Source: Acanthacorydalis orientalis (Eukaryota > Arthropoda > Insecta > Megaloptera > Corydalidae). Taken from it: a stretch of DNA of 64,000 bases. Position numbers and translations under genes: made by a program. The notes under the pieces were generated by a model that did no database searches, had not been told where the DNA came from, and saw only the letters and a list, made by a program, of their open reading frames with translations. Of the stretch, positions 1-10,698 are shown one piece after another; the first letter of the stretch is position 1, and each line of letters starts with the position of its first letter. Location: the NCBI GenBank assembly GCA_034766995.1, contig CM068316.1, forward strand, positions 27,988,606 through 28,052,605, in the 5' to 3' direction.

Positions 1-42
1 TAATATTTGCTTCTGACCCAGTTTCAATTTACCGAATAGCAA

Positions 43-46
<4 letters not shown>

Positions 47-92
<46 letters not shown>
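47..92. repeat. (TA)n microsatellite
   Basis: Pure TA dinucleotide run just upstream of the first candidate coding exon. Confidence 0.95.
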
Positions 93-94
<2 letters not shown>

Positions 95-179
95 TGCATA
101 TTTTAATTTATTTATATGCTTTCATAACCTTAGTCACTACATTGTATTGTTTATATTGTTTGTATATCAATCATCTCAG

Positions 180-319
180 ACAAAATGAATAAAATGGCGA
201 ACAAAAGCAAATACATTAAGCAAGACGTAATTTACGACAATAGTATTAATGCTAAAGCTATTTTCGAACGTTTGATGACATCGTTGTCAGCTAAGAAAAA
301 AACGACGGTATCAAGTTGA
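180..319 (+). CDS. Terminal coding exon of an unrecognised gene (or very short gene)
   Basis: A 3' splice-site-like sequence (tcatctcag, AG at 178-179) is followed by an open frame. ATG is at 185 and the TGA stop at 317-319, giving 44 residues that begin MNKMANKSKYIKQDVIYDNS and end in a lysine-rich tail KKKTTVSS. Codon use is mixed and the segment is clearly less A+T-rich than its surroundings. If it is an internal-to-terminal exon it enters with two bases (AC) completing a split codon. If it is a first coding exon the ATG is the start. AATAAA at 421-426 followed by a T/G-rich stretch fits a 3' end about 105 nt after the stop. No domain is recognised and there is no resemblance to the transposons in this window. 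The rest of the gene would lie left of the window. Confidence 0.45.
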
Positions 320-420
320 AACGATATTTGAGATGTTTTTCTTGTTGTTGGGATTTTCTATGACCTATTAATCTACAACTCTAGATCAAGGAAAGTTTGA
401 TGTTCATTTAGATCTATAAA

Positions 421-426
421 AATAAA
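421..426 (+). promoter_or_regulatory. Polyadenylation signal AATAAA
   Basis: Canonical hexamer about 105 nt after the stop of the exon at 180-319, with ttgtgtt at about 434-440 as a possible downstream element. In such A+T-rich DNA the hexamer alone is weak; its position after the exon gives it weight. Confidence 0.4.
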
Positions 427-445
427 CATTATTGTGTTATAAGGA

Positions 446-1079
446 TATGAGGACGAATATACTAGACATATAGTATTCATTTATATTTAGTTTGTTTTTA
501 AAATTTTAAAATTATTATTTTTATATAAATAACATATAGTAATTAAATTTGAAAATACCTTGTGTATTTTCTAAAAAATATTGAATTTAGTAATTAGAAA
601 AATTAGAGAATAATAATAGAAACGTATCCTATTTCATTCTTTTTTCTACACAATTATCATTTTTCTTAGAATTTAGTATTTTAATTTGTTTATGATATTT
701 CAATTTCAAACTTTTATAGTTAAGTATAATATGAGCATTTTGCTTACATTATTAAACAATGTGAAGAAATTATTTAAATATAACATAATTGATACATTTG
801 AAGTAGAATTCACATAATTTTTATTTTAAATCTCACATATTTTAATTATTAGTTTAAAGCGGAAATGTGAAGTTCCAGAAATGAAAAGAGATAATAGTTA
901 TTAAAATTCTCAGACAATATAATGCATAAAAATTATAATTTATAGTTTAAATAAAAGTATAACAAAAATAAAAATTAATAGCTCTTAATGCTTTCTATAA
1001 ATATTGAATAAGAAACATTGAAAGCTTTTAGTTATTTTACATTTTACTTTCAAATAATTAAAATATTTGAATTCCATGC

Positions 1080-1134
<55 letters not shown>

Positions 1135-1592
1135 TGTTAAATTAAATTGTACGATTATATTAAAATACTGAATTGAAAAAAAACATTTTTTTAATAAAAT
1201 TATAATATTTATTACTACATTTGATTTGAATTATATAATATTACTCTAAATTTGATATTTTATGTAATGAGTGGTCATATTCTTCTTAACTAATTACGGC
1301 TTCTGTCATGCTGAGGATCATTTTGAAGCAGTTACGTCACTTGTTTTATTCTGAAGCTTATGATGTCGAACTTTAATTATTTATTTGATTAATTCTCTCT
1401 TGTGTTCATAAGCTGTTTTTGTAATTTTCTTTTGAAACTTTGAAAACCTTTCAAAGTTTCAATAAGTGTTTGAGTCAGAAAAAATCCTAGTTTATATCCA
1501 AATTTTTATCAGCAAAATTTTCACGTTCAGAATTTTATAACAATGAATTATTCATAAAAATATTTTTGTTATTGTCAAAGAATCTATAAATA
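446..1592. other. Intergenic A+T-rich DNA
   Basis: Nothing beyond simple A+T-rich sequence and the (AT)n run at 1083-1128. No open frame, splice-flanked exon or transposon end was recognised. Confidence 0.6.
1083..1128. repeat. (AT)n microsatellite
   Basis: Uninterrupted AT dinucleotide run. Confidence 0.95.
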
Positions 1593-2186
1593 TTAGGTTG
1601 GTAGGAAAATAATGTGCGGTTAATGCGGTTTTATGCGGTAATATGCGGTTTTTGTTTTCTGAATTCTATTCTTATTTTTTTTCAATCAAAGTGTAATTAC
1701 ATCGTGTTCATCTTAACTACATTTTAAAGTGCATTTTTCGGTATTGATTTTAGTAACATCGACTTTGGTTTTATTATCAATTTTGCTTCAAATTAGGCTA
1801 TTGAATTTCAGCTTGAAAAGAAGCAAACAAGAGTCATTTTTTGTGTGATTTCAAAACGGGTGGTAAAACAGAAAGTATTCGTACGCTAAACGATACTTTT
1901 GGTGTGAGTACTGTTAAGGAATGTATTGTGCAATGGTTGTTCTAAAAATTTCGTGTTGAAGATGAGAGTCTTGAAGATAAAAAAGGTCGTAGGGGTACTT
2001 GTTCAGTTCATAACTACCAACTGACAGAAGGTGTTCGTTGAATCAGAACTACGTACAACAATTCGAGAGCTTACACAAAAGTTATGCATTAGACACTCAA
2101 CAGTTCTAGACCGTTTAAAAGAGCTAGGAAATCAAAAAAGATTGATAAGTAGGTGCATATATCGCAATATTTTTTTACAAACCTAA
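1593..2186 (+). mobile_element. Cecropia/Hsmar1-like mariner, internally deleted copy
   Basis: The left terminal repeat TTAGGTTGGTAGGAAAATAA follows a TA. The right end reads acaaacctaa, its imperfect inverse. The 594-bp copy keeps the 5' untranslated part and the N-terminal helix-turn-helix region of the transposase. Broken frames still show MEKKQTRV near 1810 and LRTTIRELTQKLCIRHSTVL near 2050. The catalytic domain is missing. Just inside the left end the motif TGCGGT occurs several times, a small local expansion not seen in the sister copies. Related to the copies at 25169, 41363, 46465 and 48309. Inactive. Confidence 0.85.
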
Positions 2187-2274
2187 CAGCTTATAGAAGT
2201 AGCTGGTTTTCAATAATATTTTATAATGTTCTTATTTTATACTACTATTGTGTATGTAAGGAATAATATTTCTT

Positions 2275-2275
2275 A

Positions 2276-2341
<66 letters not shown>
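2275..2341. repeat. Compound (TC)n(AC)n(AT)n microsatellite
   Basis: Three dinucleotide blocks follow one another without spacers: TC, then AC, then AT. Confidence 0.95.
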
Positions 2342-2345
<4 letters not shown>

Positions 2346-2985
2346 ATAGAAGATTGTTATTATTTTATATGAAATTTTCAGGCCTTTGGATAGATCGAAT
2401 ATTTATAGCTAAGGGTTGAAGTAGTTTTTGTGATTACCAACGAAGTTACTTCACTCAACTTAGCTGGAAAAGTTCCAGATTTCCTAGAAAAAATCTTTTT
2501 GATCTGTTATGCAATGCCTATCAATATCCTTGCCACTTATAATGGTGCCATACTATAATTATATGATTGTTTATGAAAGAAGTTACACCTTTTGATCAAT
2601 AATGCTCTATAGGTTCGAGACTGACCAGTGATTCTTTAGAACTTGGAATATTCATTTATTGCAAACAAAATTCTTATAAAAATTATAATTAATGAATACA
2701 AAAAAAATACACAATTAGTAAATATCTTTTTTGTCCGTGTGATCTCAACTAGGATGTGCTTTTTCCCTGGTGATTTAAAATTTGGCCCTGCATTTTAATC
2801 CCTGTATCTTGTACAGGCTTTAGTATTGTGCATTTGGACAAACTGCGCTTTCATTTACAAATTTCTATAATTTTCTGCTCATTTATTTTAATTTCTTAAA
2901 TTTGTACCATTGATAGTAATTCTAGGCACGATATAATGTGAGACTTCCATTACAACGAAATTTGAATTATTTAGATAACTTTGTA

Positions 2986-2992
<7 letters not shown>

Positions 2993-3040
<48 letters not shown>

Positions 3041-3041
3041 C
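2993..3041. repeat. Compound (TA)n(TG)n microsatellite
   Basis: TA run passing directly into a TG run. Confidence 0.95.
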
Positions 3042-3081
3042 ATAAGTTTTTATTTGCATTTTGTGTGTTTATATTGCTATT

Positions 3082-3087
3082 TTTATT
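3082..3087 (-). promoter_or_regulatory. Polyadenylation signal for minus-strand exon
   Basis: TTTATT on the plus strand reads AATAAA on the minus strand, about 63 nt after the stop of the open frame at 3150-3356. Supports a 3' end only if that exon is real. Confidence 0.3.
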
Positions 3088-3149
3088 TATGATCATATGT
3101 TATAAATTTAAATGCAAATACTAAAAAAAACGTATTGTAATATTATTGA

Positions 3150-3356
3150 TTAGTACAATGCAGCGTTTTCGTTTCTTGGATTTCTGATCCCTGGGCTATA
3201 AACTATGATGACATTTAGCTTTCGCACTATGTAAGATTCCTCTGCAGAGCATGAGTCATGAACTTCAAGTATATCAATACTGTACTCTAGCGTAGTCACA
3301 CAGTATACCAGTTGAGATATATCAGACACAAACATAGGGAAGTGATGTATCTTACA
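3150..3356 (-). CDS. Candidate minus-strand terminal exon, unrecognised
   Basis: An open frame on the minus strand runs from an AG acceptor-like site (actgcag, AG at 3357-3358) to a TAA at 3150-3152. It starts CKIHHFPMFVSDISQLVYCV and ends in a stretch containing IRNPRNENAALY. An internal ATG at 3335 gives 61 residues. The segment is conspicuously richer in G+C than its flanks and uses varied codons, unlike chance open frames here. It contains four cysteines (one of them only if the part upstream of the ATG is coding). The polypyrimidine tract upstream is weak. I recognise no family. It could be a terminal exon, a processed fragment or an old viral or transposon insert. Confidence 0.35.
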   Translation of the reverse strand, partial: CKIHHFPMFVSDISQLVYCVTTLEYSIDILEVHDSCSAEESYIVRKLNVIIVYSPGIRNPRNENAALY

Positions 3357-3369
3357 CTGCAGTTGTAAT

Positions 3370-4597
3370 TGTAATTACGGAAAAGAATAATATATACTTT
3401 TAAAACACAAAAGTATATTATTTTATATTTTAAACCATAGAAAACATAAAGATATTACAACAATAACTACAAAATTTATTTCTTAATCCTATTTTTTGCA
3501 GTGAAAAATAATATTATATTTAAAATTAAAATCATTTTTACTAGATAAATTGGGATTAAATTCATATTTATTAATTTGATATAAATCCATTCAAATTTAA
3601 TGATTGTATTTTTATTACTAGAATTACTTTAAAGATTAAACGTTCACTGTATTCAGCAAATAAAAAAATATTTTAAATAAATTAAAACTAAGTCGACTAT
3701 TTTTCTATAACTGAATTTGTAGGTATATGCTAGTAATATTAGTGATTAAAATATATATATGCCAGAATTTTGTTTTACAAAAAGAACTATTTTATTTGTC
3801 AATAAAATGGTTTATTGAATCAATTAAAAAATATTCACTGCTTTCTAGTATTTTTTTTACCAATATTCTAACAGTATTATTATTCCAATATTGTAAAAGT
3901 TAACGGGTGTACTGTAGAACAAAAATCCGTTAAACCTGCATTAAAGTTATGGCTGCGAGGTGTTGTGTTGATGGACTGATATCTTGATTAGTTAAAAATA
4001 GACGTATTTCTTGGATATCATACATTAGTTGCTCCAATTATTGATAATTAATATTTATTTTTATTCATATTTATCACATCGCGGATTATTAGACATACCA
4101 ATATTGTTGTTAACAGATTATATAACTCCAAAAAGTAATACTTAAAAGGGTTAAACGATTATTTTTTTTATTTGAAATTTTTATTATAACAATAAATAAA
4201 ACTATAAAGTGTGTATTAATAATCTTATAATTAATTTTATTATTATTGTTAAAAAATGTGTGTATTGGTATTAGGTTGACGATAAAATATTGTTTGTAAT
4301 TCATACTAGTGAAACGGGTTTATTTTATTTTTAAAAATAAGTTACGAGTTATATTCTAACTATACTTCAATTAACAATATATTGAAGTATTGACGTGTGA
4401 TTAAAAGCAGCAAGTTGAAAATCAACATATGATTTTAATATTTTTTATAAATTCAGAAGTGTTTAGTGTTATGAAATGTTATATTCAGTAAAAATAAAGA
4501 AAAATTTAAGAGCGGGTCGTACTACTATACAAAATAATGTACTCTAATTATTGTACATAATTTAAAAGAATCTAAAAGAATTAAACTCAAAATTAAA
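3370..4597. other. Upstream region of the long-intron gene
   Basis: A+T-rich DNA before the first coding exon at 4598. No clear core promoter was found by eye. The last 100 bases lack an in-frame ATG before 4598 and would serve as 5' untranslated leader. Non-coding 5' exons cannot be excluded. Confidence 0.4.
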
Positions 4598-4687
4598 ATG
4601 TCAACAAAAACTGACAATGATGTTTTTTCTGATATTTCGGAAGAAGAAAACACGTACACTATTACATTGGGACCAGGACAGTTTAAG
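4598..4687 (+). CDS. Exon 1 of long-intron gene (unrecognised protein)
   Basis: ATG at 4598 opens a 30-codon exon ending AAG|gtcagt, a good 5' splice site. The encoded N-terminus begins MSTKTDNDVFSDISEEENTY and continues TITLGPGQFK. It is acidic and serine-rich, with no signal peptide. The exon ends in phase 0 and exon 2 follows after a 175-bp intron. The start is chosen because it is the first ATG in the open frame and has A-rich context (aaaATG). Ordinary ORF finders miss it because each exon is short. I recognise no domain. Confidence comes from the agreement of frame, donor and acceptor across three exons. Confidence 0.65.
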
Positions 4688-4862
4688 GTCAGTGTTTAAT
4701 ATTTTTTATAAATTATTTTGCTGAATTTTGTTTAGACATTAATTATACTTGCGAAAAGCAAAATATATGAAAACAATAATGGCTAATCGGTCTAGATGTT
4801 ATTAATGTATCAAAGAATTAGGTATTTTTTTGTAATTAATAAATTATTATTTTATTTCTCAG

Positions 4863-4998
4863 ATAACTGTGGCTATTATTTCGGCTGCTGAATCACCAAA
4901 CGAAGATAATATTCCTGCAGAAATAAAAATTAAAATCAATGGAAATATGCCTTCCAGACATTCCAAGTTACCTCCGATTATTGTTAATAATACTCAAG
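4863..4998 (+). CDS. Exon 2 of long-intron gene
   Basis: The acceptor tttatttctcag (AG at 4861-4862) leads into 45 codons plus one base, ending CAAG|gtatct. The encoded segment starts ITVAIISAAESPNEDNIPAE and ends KLPPIIVNNTQ. It mixes hydrophobic beta-like stretches with proline- and asparagine-rich linker. The extra G is the first base of a split codon that exon 3 (starting AA) completes as GAA. No candidate partner exon closer than 53.8 kb both matches this phase and lacks a transposon origin. The candidate at 23290-23412 could join in phase only as an alternative terminal exon. Confidence 0.65.
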
Positions 4999-5056
4999 GT
5001 ATCTATTAATATAATTTATTTTCACAAATACTACTTTTTCATTTTTTACTCTCTCC

Positions 5057-5058
<2 letters not shown>

Positions 5059-5105
<47 letters not shown>

Positions 5106-5117
5106 CATATACATGTA
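5059..5117. repeat. (TA)n microsatellite with TACA variants
   Basis: TA run with ATGTA/ACATA interruptions, just inside intron 2. Confidence 0.95.
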
Positions 5118-5486
5118 CAAAGAAAGGGAGAGAAAGCGGAGAGAAACAAATAATCAATAATTGAAAAAATGTATTCAAATATATTTCAGTTTACATTTTA
5201 ATTAGAAATGTTATGACTGAAAATAAGAACTTAACCTTCTATAAATAGTTTTATTATTATAAAATAATACAATAGTATATCAGTAGTCATTTTGCTGAAG
5301 ATATGTTAAAAAAGAAAGTTAGAAATTTAATTTAAGAATCAGAAATTTACATAGAGATTGTTAATTTACAAATTAACATAGTTAATTTATATTAAAAAAA
5401 AATAAAACTTAGATATTTTTTGTGTTATTCGTGTTTGTTGTACAAAGGGGTTGAAAAGATCTCATTTACATTTTAGTTTATGCATA

Positions 5487-5489
<3 letters not shown>

Positions 5490-5534
<45 letters not shown>
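5490..5534. repeat. (TA)n microsatellite
   Basis: Pure TA run directly abutting the left end of the mariner at 5537. Confidence 0.95.
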
Positions 5535-5536
<2 letters not shown>

Positions 5537-6857
5537 TTGAGTTGATGCATAAGTTCGTAGCGTTTTTATTAAGTTTAAAATTTATTTTTTAAATAAACGA
5601 AATACATAAGCTAATCAATAATATTTCTCCTCTATTGTTTACGATTGCCTCCCAACGTTCTGGCATTTTTCAATTTCACGCTTGAAGAAATTCGGTGATT
5701 TGGAGGTAAAGAAGTCGGTAAGTCAATTTTGAAGACCAGAGTTGTTATTAAAAGAGATTCCTTGGAGATTGTTGGATAGAGACCAGAAAAGATGAAAATC
5801 GGATAGGGGAAGATCAGGAAAATAGGACGGATGTTGTATAACCTCCCAACCAAGCTTTCGAATATCCTTTTTTGTAATGTTGGGAGAATGTGAACGGGCA
5901 TTGTTATATTGCAAAATCACTTGAGCGCTCTTTAAAGTTGTTTTTCTTGAACTTCGGTCTCAAGGTGATGGAATTGTTGGCACTAAACCTCGGTAGTATT
6001 GATTGAGGTGGATCATTGTAAATTGAAGCTTTGAAAACGTCTTCATCAAAGCCGGATTGTTTTTCTGAATGTGGGGAATCAATCTTGTAAAAACAACCCT
6101 TTTTGAAAAGAGACAACCATTTTCGCGCCAAAATTTTCTCGATAGCATTCGCCGTATAAATGTCACACATGGTTTTAGGTACCTCTTATGCCCTAGATAG
6201 ATAGATAGATTATGTTTGAGGGGGGAGGAAGCTATCTTGCCTCCCGGATCTTAGACTCGAAATCCATTATGCCTCTCTTCGGCTGATCAAAACTACTCGG
6301 GAAGTCTCGCTTCCTTCCAGAAGCCTATTATCCTGCCCGCGTTTATAGACCCTAGTTCGGCCGCGGTGAAAAGAAACTACCCAAACCATCGTCGTCTTAA
6401 ATTGGCCCATGCCGGGCATTCCGCGTGGAGGTGAATGGGGGTCTCGTTGGCTCCCCACACCATCTACTTCCCGTTCGTCGTTCGACCTTGTATATGTTCG
6501 TGGTAGCTTAGTCTCCCGTGACCTGCGCCAAATCGCACCAGAAGCCGGGAGAAGGATCTGCATCTTGTATAGATTCTCTTGGTCCAGTCCTTATTAAATA
6601 ATAATTCTCATCTTATGCCCTAACTCCTCGGTTTAAATTCAAATAAAAGAATATGTTCAAAATGTTCGTTTTTTTAAACGTGACACTCCAGTTTTCTTAG
6701 CCAACCCTTAACACAAACTTTCTGCAAATTGAAAAACTCAAAAAGTATTAAATAAAATAATACTACGATATTAAAACAAATTAACATATGTCCAACAGAT
6801 TTCCTTTCAAGTTACTCTTCACTTGAAAATAAACATGCTACGAACTTATACATCTAT

Positions 6858-6860
<3 letters not shown>
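5537..6860 (-). mobile_element. Degenerate mariner, carrying a LINE insertion
   Basis: The terminal repeats are TTGAGTTGATGCATAAGTTC at 5537 and its imperfect inverse (gaacttatacatctatcca) ending at 6860; both ends lie in TA arrays. On the minus strand the catalytic C-terminal part of a DD34D transposase is still legible between 5920 and 5632. It reads MILQYNNARSHSPNITKKDI, then HPSYFPDLPLSDFHLF, then MPERWEAIVNN in another frame. The second catalytic aspartate is lost (QYNN instead of the usual H-D-N). An ill-preserved 88-codon frame precedes it (5904-6170). A 415-bp LINE piece interrupts the element at 6196-6610. Removing it leaves about 0.9 kb, so the element is also internally deleted. 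Dead copy. Confidence 0.8.
6196..6610 (-). mobile_element. 5'-truncated non-LTR retrotransposon (3' end) with 12-bp target duplication
   Basis: A G+C-rich block flanked by a perfect direct repeat TCTTATGCCCTA (6184-6195 and 6611-6622). On the minus strand, across two frames, it shows the usual end of a LINE polyprotein. After a piece like TGHGxYHEH comes CGEPNETPIHLHAECPAW, then ANLRRRWFG and a stop. That is a C-x2-C...H...C zinc knuckle typical of elements of the I/R1/LOA type carrying a post-RT domain. About 240 nt of 3' untranslated DNA follow, ending in a (TATC)n tail that adjoins the target repeat. Frameshifts and stops make it a dead copy. The clade is uncertain. It lies inside, and is therefore younger than, the mariner at 5537. 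Confidence 0.75.
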
Positions 6861-6895
<35 letters not shown>

Positions 6896-6899
6896 TTAA

Positions 6900-6930
<31 letters not shown>

Positions 6931-6944
6931 TGTATATATATACA

Positions 6945-6985
<41 letters not shown>
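6859..6985. repeat. Interrupted (TA)n array
   Basis: TA runs with TACA and TTTAAA interruptions, abutting the right end of the mariner at 5537-6860. Confidence 0.95.
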
Positions 6986-6988
<3 letters not shown>

Positions 6989-7119
6989 ATATGTATGCTT
7001 TACTCTTATTCATATAATATAATAAAAAACATTTTTTTAATTATGTAAGCACATATTCAAATATATATGACCTTGTATTAATTATTATCAAGGTACAAAA
7101 GCATATGTATTTTTTATAA

Positions 7120-7185
7120 AAACACACACATATCCCACACACACACATCCCATACACACACACACATCCCACACACACAACACAT

Positions 7186-7270
<85 letters not shown>
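7120..7270. repeat. (CA)n-rich then (TA)n array
   Basis: CA repeats interrupted by TCCCA and then a pure TA run. Predicted peptides here are simple-repeat artefacts. Confidence 0.95.
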
Positions 7271-7273
<3 letters not shown>

Positions 7274-8323
7274 GACGCCTACACCTTTTTTTAGGTACAT
7301 AAAATAGCATATATGACATAATATAACGTGAACACGCGATAAAGAGTACAAAGAGATATTTTAGATATTAACATTTATAATAATTGGGGCCATGCGACAA
7401 TGCGTGACTGATAACTAAAAATAAATGGAAAATTAAGTTGTTTTAAGTAAACTGTGTCACAAGGTCTGCTAAAGTTCGAGAATCATGAATAATTAATTGA
7501 AATGAAATGTTAATTGGTTTATTACATTTAGCGAAAATGAATGTGTGCTTGCGTGCGAAATAGGGCTATATAATAATTAATACGAAAGTGTAAAACATTT
7601 TCGATATAGTTCTGATTGATAAAATATATTAATTGATTCCATAAATTTGTGCACAAAAACTAATAGAGTGTTGAATAAAATATAGTTTAATAATTGAGTA
7701 TTAAAAAAAACATTGAATTTATTTTGTATATATACAATAAATTTTATATAGATGTATATTAAAGATTTATGCACATAGATGAGAGCTGATTATTTATTTG
7801 GCAAAATGAACCCAAAAAAAATAAACTCCATGTCATGAACTATGTGATAATTTTTCAAAAAGCAATTATTTATTTATAGTATTCAGATAAATTTAAATAC
7901 TGCCTTATATTTATTATCATTCTGTCTTCCTGCGTTTTACTTATTCAATACGATTCTTTTTGAGTTGTTAAAGTCACTCTTAAGTTCTTGATTTTTGCGA
8001 CCATAAGCGACTTCTCTCATCTTCAAATCGATAATTTGAATTTAAGTTTATAATGTCAATTTAAAGACAATGGTAATCTAAATAAGTCAAAAAAATAAAA
8101 GTCCATCCAACATTTAACGATTCAAATCATAGATTTTAATATCATTATTTGTAATATGCTTCAGAGGTATTCGCCTGCTGCATATCAAAATTTATATCCA
8201 ATCATTTAAAATAAACTAGAAAAAAATGTGTAATTCGTCATTTAGTAAAGTTTAATCATTGCCATCAAATTTTGAAACCAATATCAAATGTCGTATAGGT
8301 AGTTAAAAATGATAAACTAATTG

Positions 8324-8324
<1 letters not shown>

Positions 8325-8379
<55 letters not shown>
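8325..8379. repeat. (TA)n microsatellite
   Basis: TA run ending in TATG repeats. Confidence 0.95.
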
Positions 8380-8381
<2 letters not shown>

Positions 8382-9076
8382 TAATCAATATATTTAGCCA
8401 TTGACTATCCATTATCGGATGAGGGATATCCTTTTTATAATTTTTACACTTTGAACGATTTGAAAGTTCATTTTTTTGTATATTTAAAAGTTTAGGTTCT
8501 ATTCACTTCTTATTGTCTCCTTGATGATTGTAACGTTTCTTAGCTATCTGTTAATAATTTTTATTGATGTGTTTTTTTCACTTCTTATTGGAAAATGTTA
8601 TTGTAATATGCCCCGATTGTTTTCATTTTTCCATTTCTGCTCTTTATTCTTCTTATTGGTCAGTCACTCCTAATTATTTTCATATTTATTGTACTTTTTT
8701 ATCTTTTTTTGCTGTTATTAATGTATATTTTTATATATTTCTTTTCATTTTTTTAATTAATAAATTATTTGGACTCATTTCTCATTTTTTTTTATACGGA
8801 AGTTATTTGAAAAACAGTTGGTCAAAAAACGATTCTACGAAAATATGGTTTACTTAAAACATTATTCTTGAAAACTATAACTTTTTGAAATTCTTTTTCA
8901 AAAATGATCTGCTATATTATGATTTGATCTTGTCAGAGTTGACTGAATCTGACCAACTTGACAAACTTGACTAGACATTCCTAGACTTGATCTAACCTTA
9001 ACTGATCTGATTTCAAGGGCAAAAAAATCCCGTATATTTACAAGAGGAGAGGGGGATTTATTGAAGAAATACATAC

Positions 9077-9115
9077 ACGCACACGCACACACACACACAC
9101 ATATATATATATATA
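9077..9115. repeat. (CA)n(TA)n microsatellite
   Basis: CA run passing into TA, 44 bp before the left inverted arm. Confidence 0.95.
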
Positions 9116-9158
9116 ATTTACTATCTAGTATTTATTAATGGTCCTATTTTTTAATTTG

Positions 9159-9345
9159 AGTCAAACTATGTTTATCCATTTTAAAAGATATTATTTCATT
9201 CAAATATAATTTTGCATTTTGTTCAAAATTTGTAAATTTAAGACGAACTTTTAATCAAGTAAAAAGAATAAAAAAAGAAATCAAAAATGAATTAATTTAT
9301 TGGATAAGTGCAAAAGTTCGTACACGATTCAATAGGTAGTGTTAA
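9159..9345. repeat. Left arm of a 187-bp inverted repeat around a mariner
   Basis: This arm starts agtcaaactatgtttatcca and runs through non-transposon DNA into the mariner left end at 9300. Its inverse, about 90% alike by eye, is at 11016-11202. The match covers about 140 bp of flank plus the terminal repeat TTGGATAAGTGCAAAA and its neighbours. Homology stops abruptly at both outer ends. Confidence 0.8.
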
Positions 9346-10554
9346 GATTGTCGCATGTTAGCGCTCGTGATTGAAATGTATTCATGTTATATATCGTTTG
9401 AAAGATGATAGCCACAACTGCCATTTGAGTATCAAACGCGTTTGTTTCTATTCAATTTGTGTAAGAAAATTTTTTAAAAATGGATAACGAAAAGATACAC
9501 TTTTATCATGTTGTGTTGTACGAGTTTCGGAAAGGAGTAATCATTGCCGCGACAACGAAAAATATTCGGAAGGTTTACTTGGACCATGCACCATCACTTC
9601 CAATTATAAAGAAATGATTTGTTAAATTTCGACTTGGTGATTTTAGCATCGAAGATCAAGCCCGCTCTGGACGGCCTACTGAGATCGACGATGATGTTCG
9701 CGCTTTAACTGACAATAACTCACGAATTTTGATGCAAGATGTTGCCGAGACGCTCAACGTTGATAGATCGATTGCATTTCGGCATTTAAAGAAGCAGGGG
9801 TTCACGTTGAAGCTTGATGCGCGGATGCTTCACTCGTCTAAAAAAACAAATTTTATCGCAACTTTTCGGCAGTTTCTTTGCTTGGACGCCTCAACAACTC
9901 AACTTTTTGGATCGATTGGCGGCTGGTGATGAGAAATGGGTTCTGAATAACAAATTTCGATGCAGATAAACGTGAAATCAATCCAATGAAGGAGCAGAAC
10001 CAGTCTACAAAGCTGGCTTGCATCCGATAAAGGTGCTGCTGTGGATTTGGTGGGATTGCAAAGGTGTTGTTTATTTTGAGCTGCTCCCATGGGACGAAAC
10101 GATTACCAAGGAGAAGTACTGTCAAAAACTAATCAAACTGAAACCAGTAATTAAAGAAAAGCGTCTGATTTTGACCAACTGCAAGGAGGTCATCGTCTAC
10201 CACGAGATCGTAAAACCACATACAGTAAAACTGACTCTGCAAAAAATGAAGTAGTTAAAAAAGGAAATTATAGTGCATCGTATATTACACCTTTAGCTTA
10301 TCATTTGTTCTGATCGCTGTAGAACAGTTTAAACGGTAAAAAATTGACACCGTGAAGACCATCAAAACCAGCATTTTTTTGCTGAAAATCCGCGCATCTT
10401 TTACGAACGAGGAATCCAGCAACTGCATAAGTGTTGGAAAATGATTGTAGAAAACGATAGTGAATACATAATTGATTAATAAAAACGTTTTCTGCGAAAA
10501 ATAATCGCCTTAGTTTCAATTTCAAATCGTATATGAGCTTTTGCACTGATCCAA
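9300..10554 (+). mobile_element. Mariner (DD34D type), degenerate full-length copy
   Basis: A 1255-bp element flanked by TA, with terminal repeats TTGGATAAGTGCAAAAGTTC and its inverse (gagcttttgcactgatccaa). The transposase starts MDNEKIHFYHVVLYEFRKG at 9481. The helix-turn-helix part ILMQDVAETLNVDRSIAFRH lies near 9729, GDEKW (first catalytic Asp) near 9928 and IWWDCKGVVYFELLP near 10045. The third catalytic Asp has become Ala (LAYHLF near 10296). The C-terminus is readable near 10400-10480 (IFYERGIQQLHKCW). Several frameshifts and stops break it, so it is dead. A third copy of its terminal repeat lies outside at about 11023-11056. Confidence 0.85.
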
Positions 10555-10644
10555 TATTATTTCTTTATTTGAACTTTGAATAAAGTTTGAAACAAAGTTT
10601 GTAACTTGTAAATGCAGTGGTCTAGTTCTGTGTGTAATGAGTAG

Positions 10645-10698
<54 letters not shown>

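Larger units (their letters stand above)
2187..3081. other. Intergenic DNA with microsatellites
   Basis: Holds the compound repeat at 2275-2341 and the (TA)n(TG)n run near 3000. A 35-codon open stretch on the minus strand (2378-2483) follows an acceptor-like AG but has no other support. Confidence 0.5.
7271..9158. other. Intronic A+T-rich DNA
   Basis: No gene or transposon recognised. Contains the (TA)n run at 8325-8379 and a (CA)n(TA)n run at 9077-9115. The 97-codon open stretch near 8564-8857 is T-rich, low-complexity and looks like chance. Confidence 0.55.

Noticed and set aside
2378..2483. 35-codon minus-strand open stretch after an acceptor-like AG (KSGTFPAKLSEVTSLVITKT)
   Set aside because: Short, no partner exon with a matching phase, no polyadenylation signal; chance cannot be excluded.
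4939..5160. ORF beginning MEICLPDIPSYLRLLLIILK
   Set aside because: Wrong frame through exon 2 and into a TA array; the spliced frame of exon 2 explains the region better.
6409..6597. 62-codon plus-strand ORF in G+C-rich DNA
   Set aside because: Antisense of the LINE 3' end, whose minus-strand zinc-knuckle motif is the real signal.
6823..7351. Open frames made of YIYIYIYI and VCVCVC repeats
   Set aside because: They are translations of (TA)n and (CA)n microsatellites and occur on both strands; not proteins.
8564..8857. 97-codon plus-strand ORF rich in F, I and Y
   Set aside because: Reflects T-rich sequence; no splice sites, domain or signal pattern beyond hydrophobic composition.
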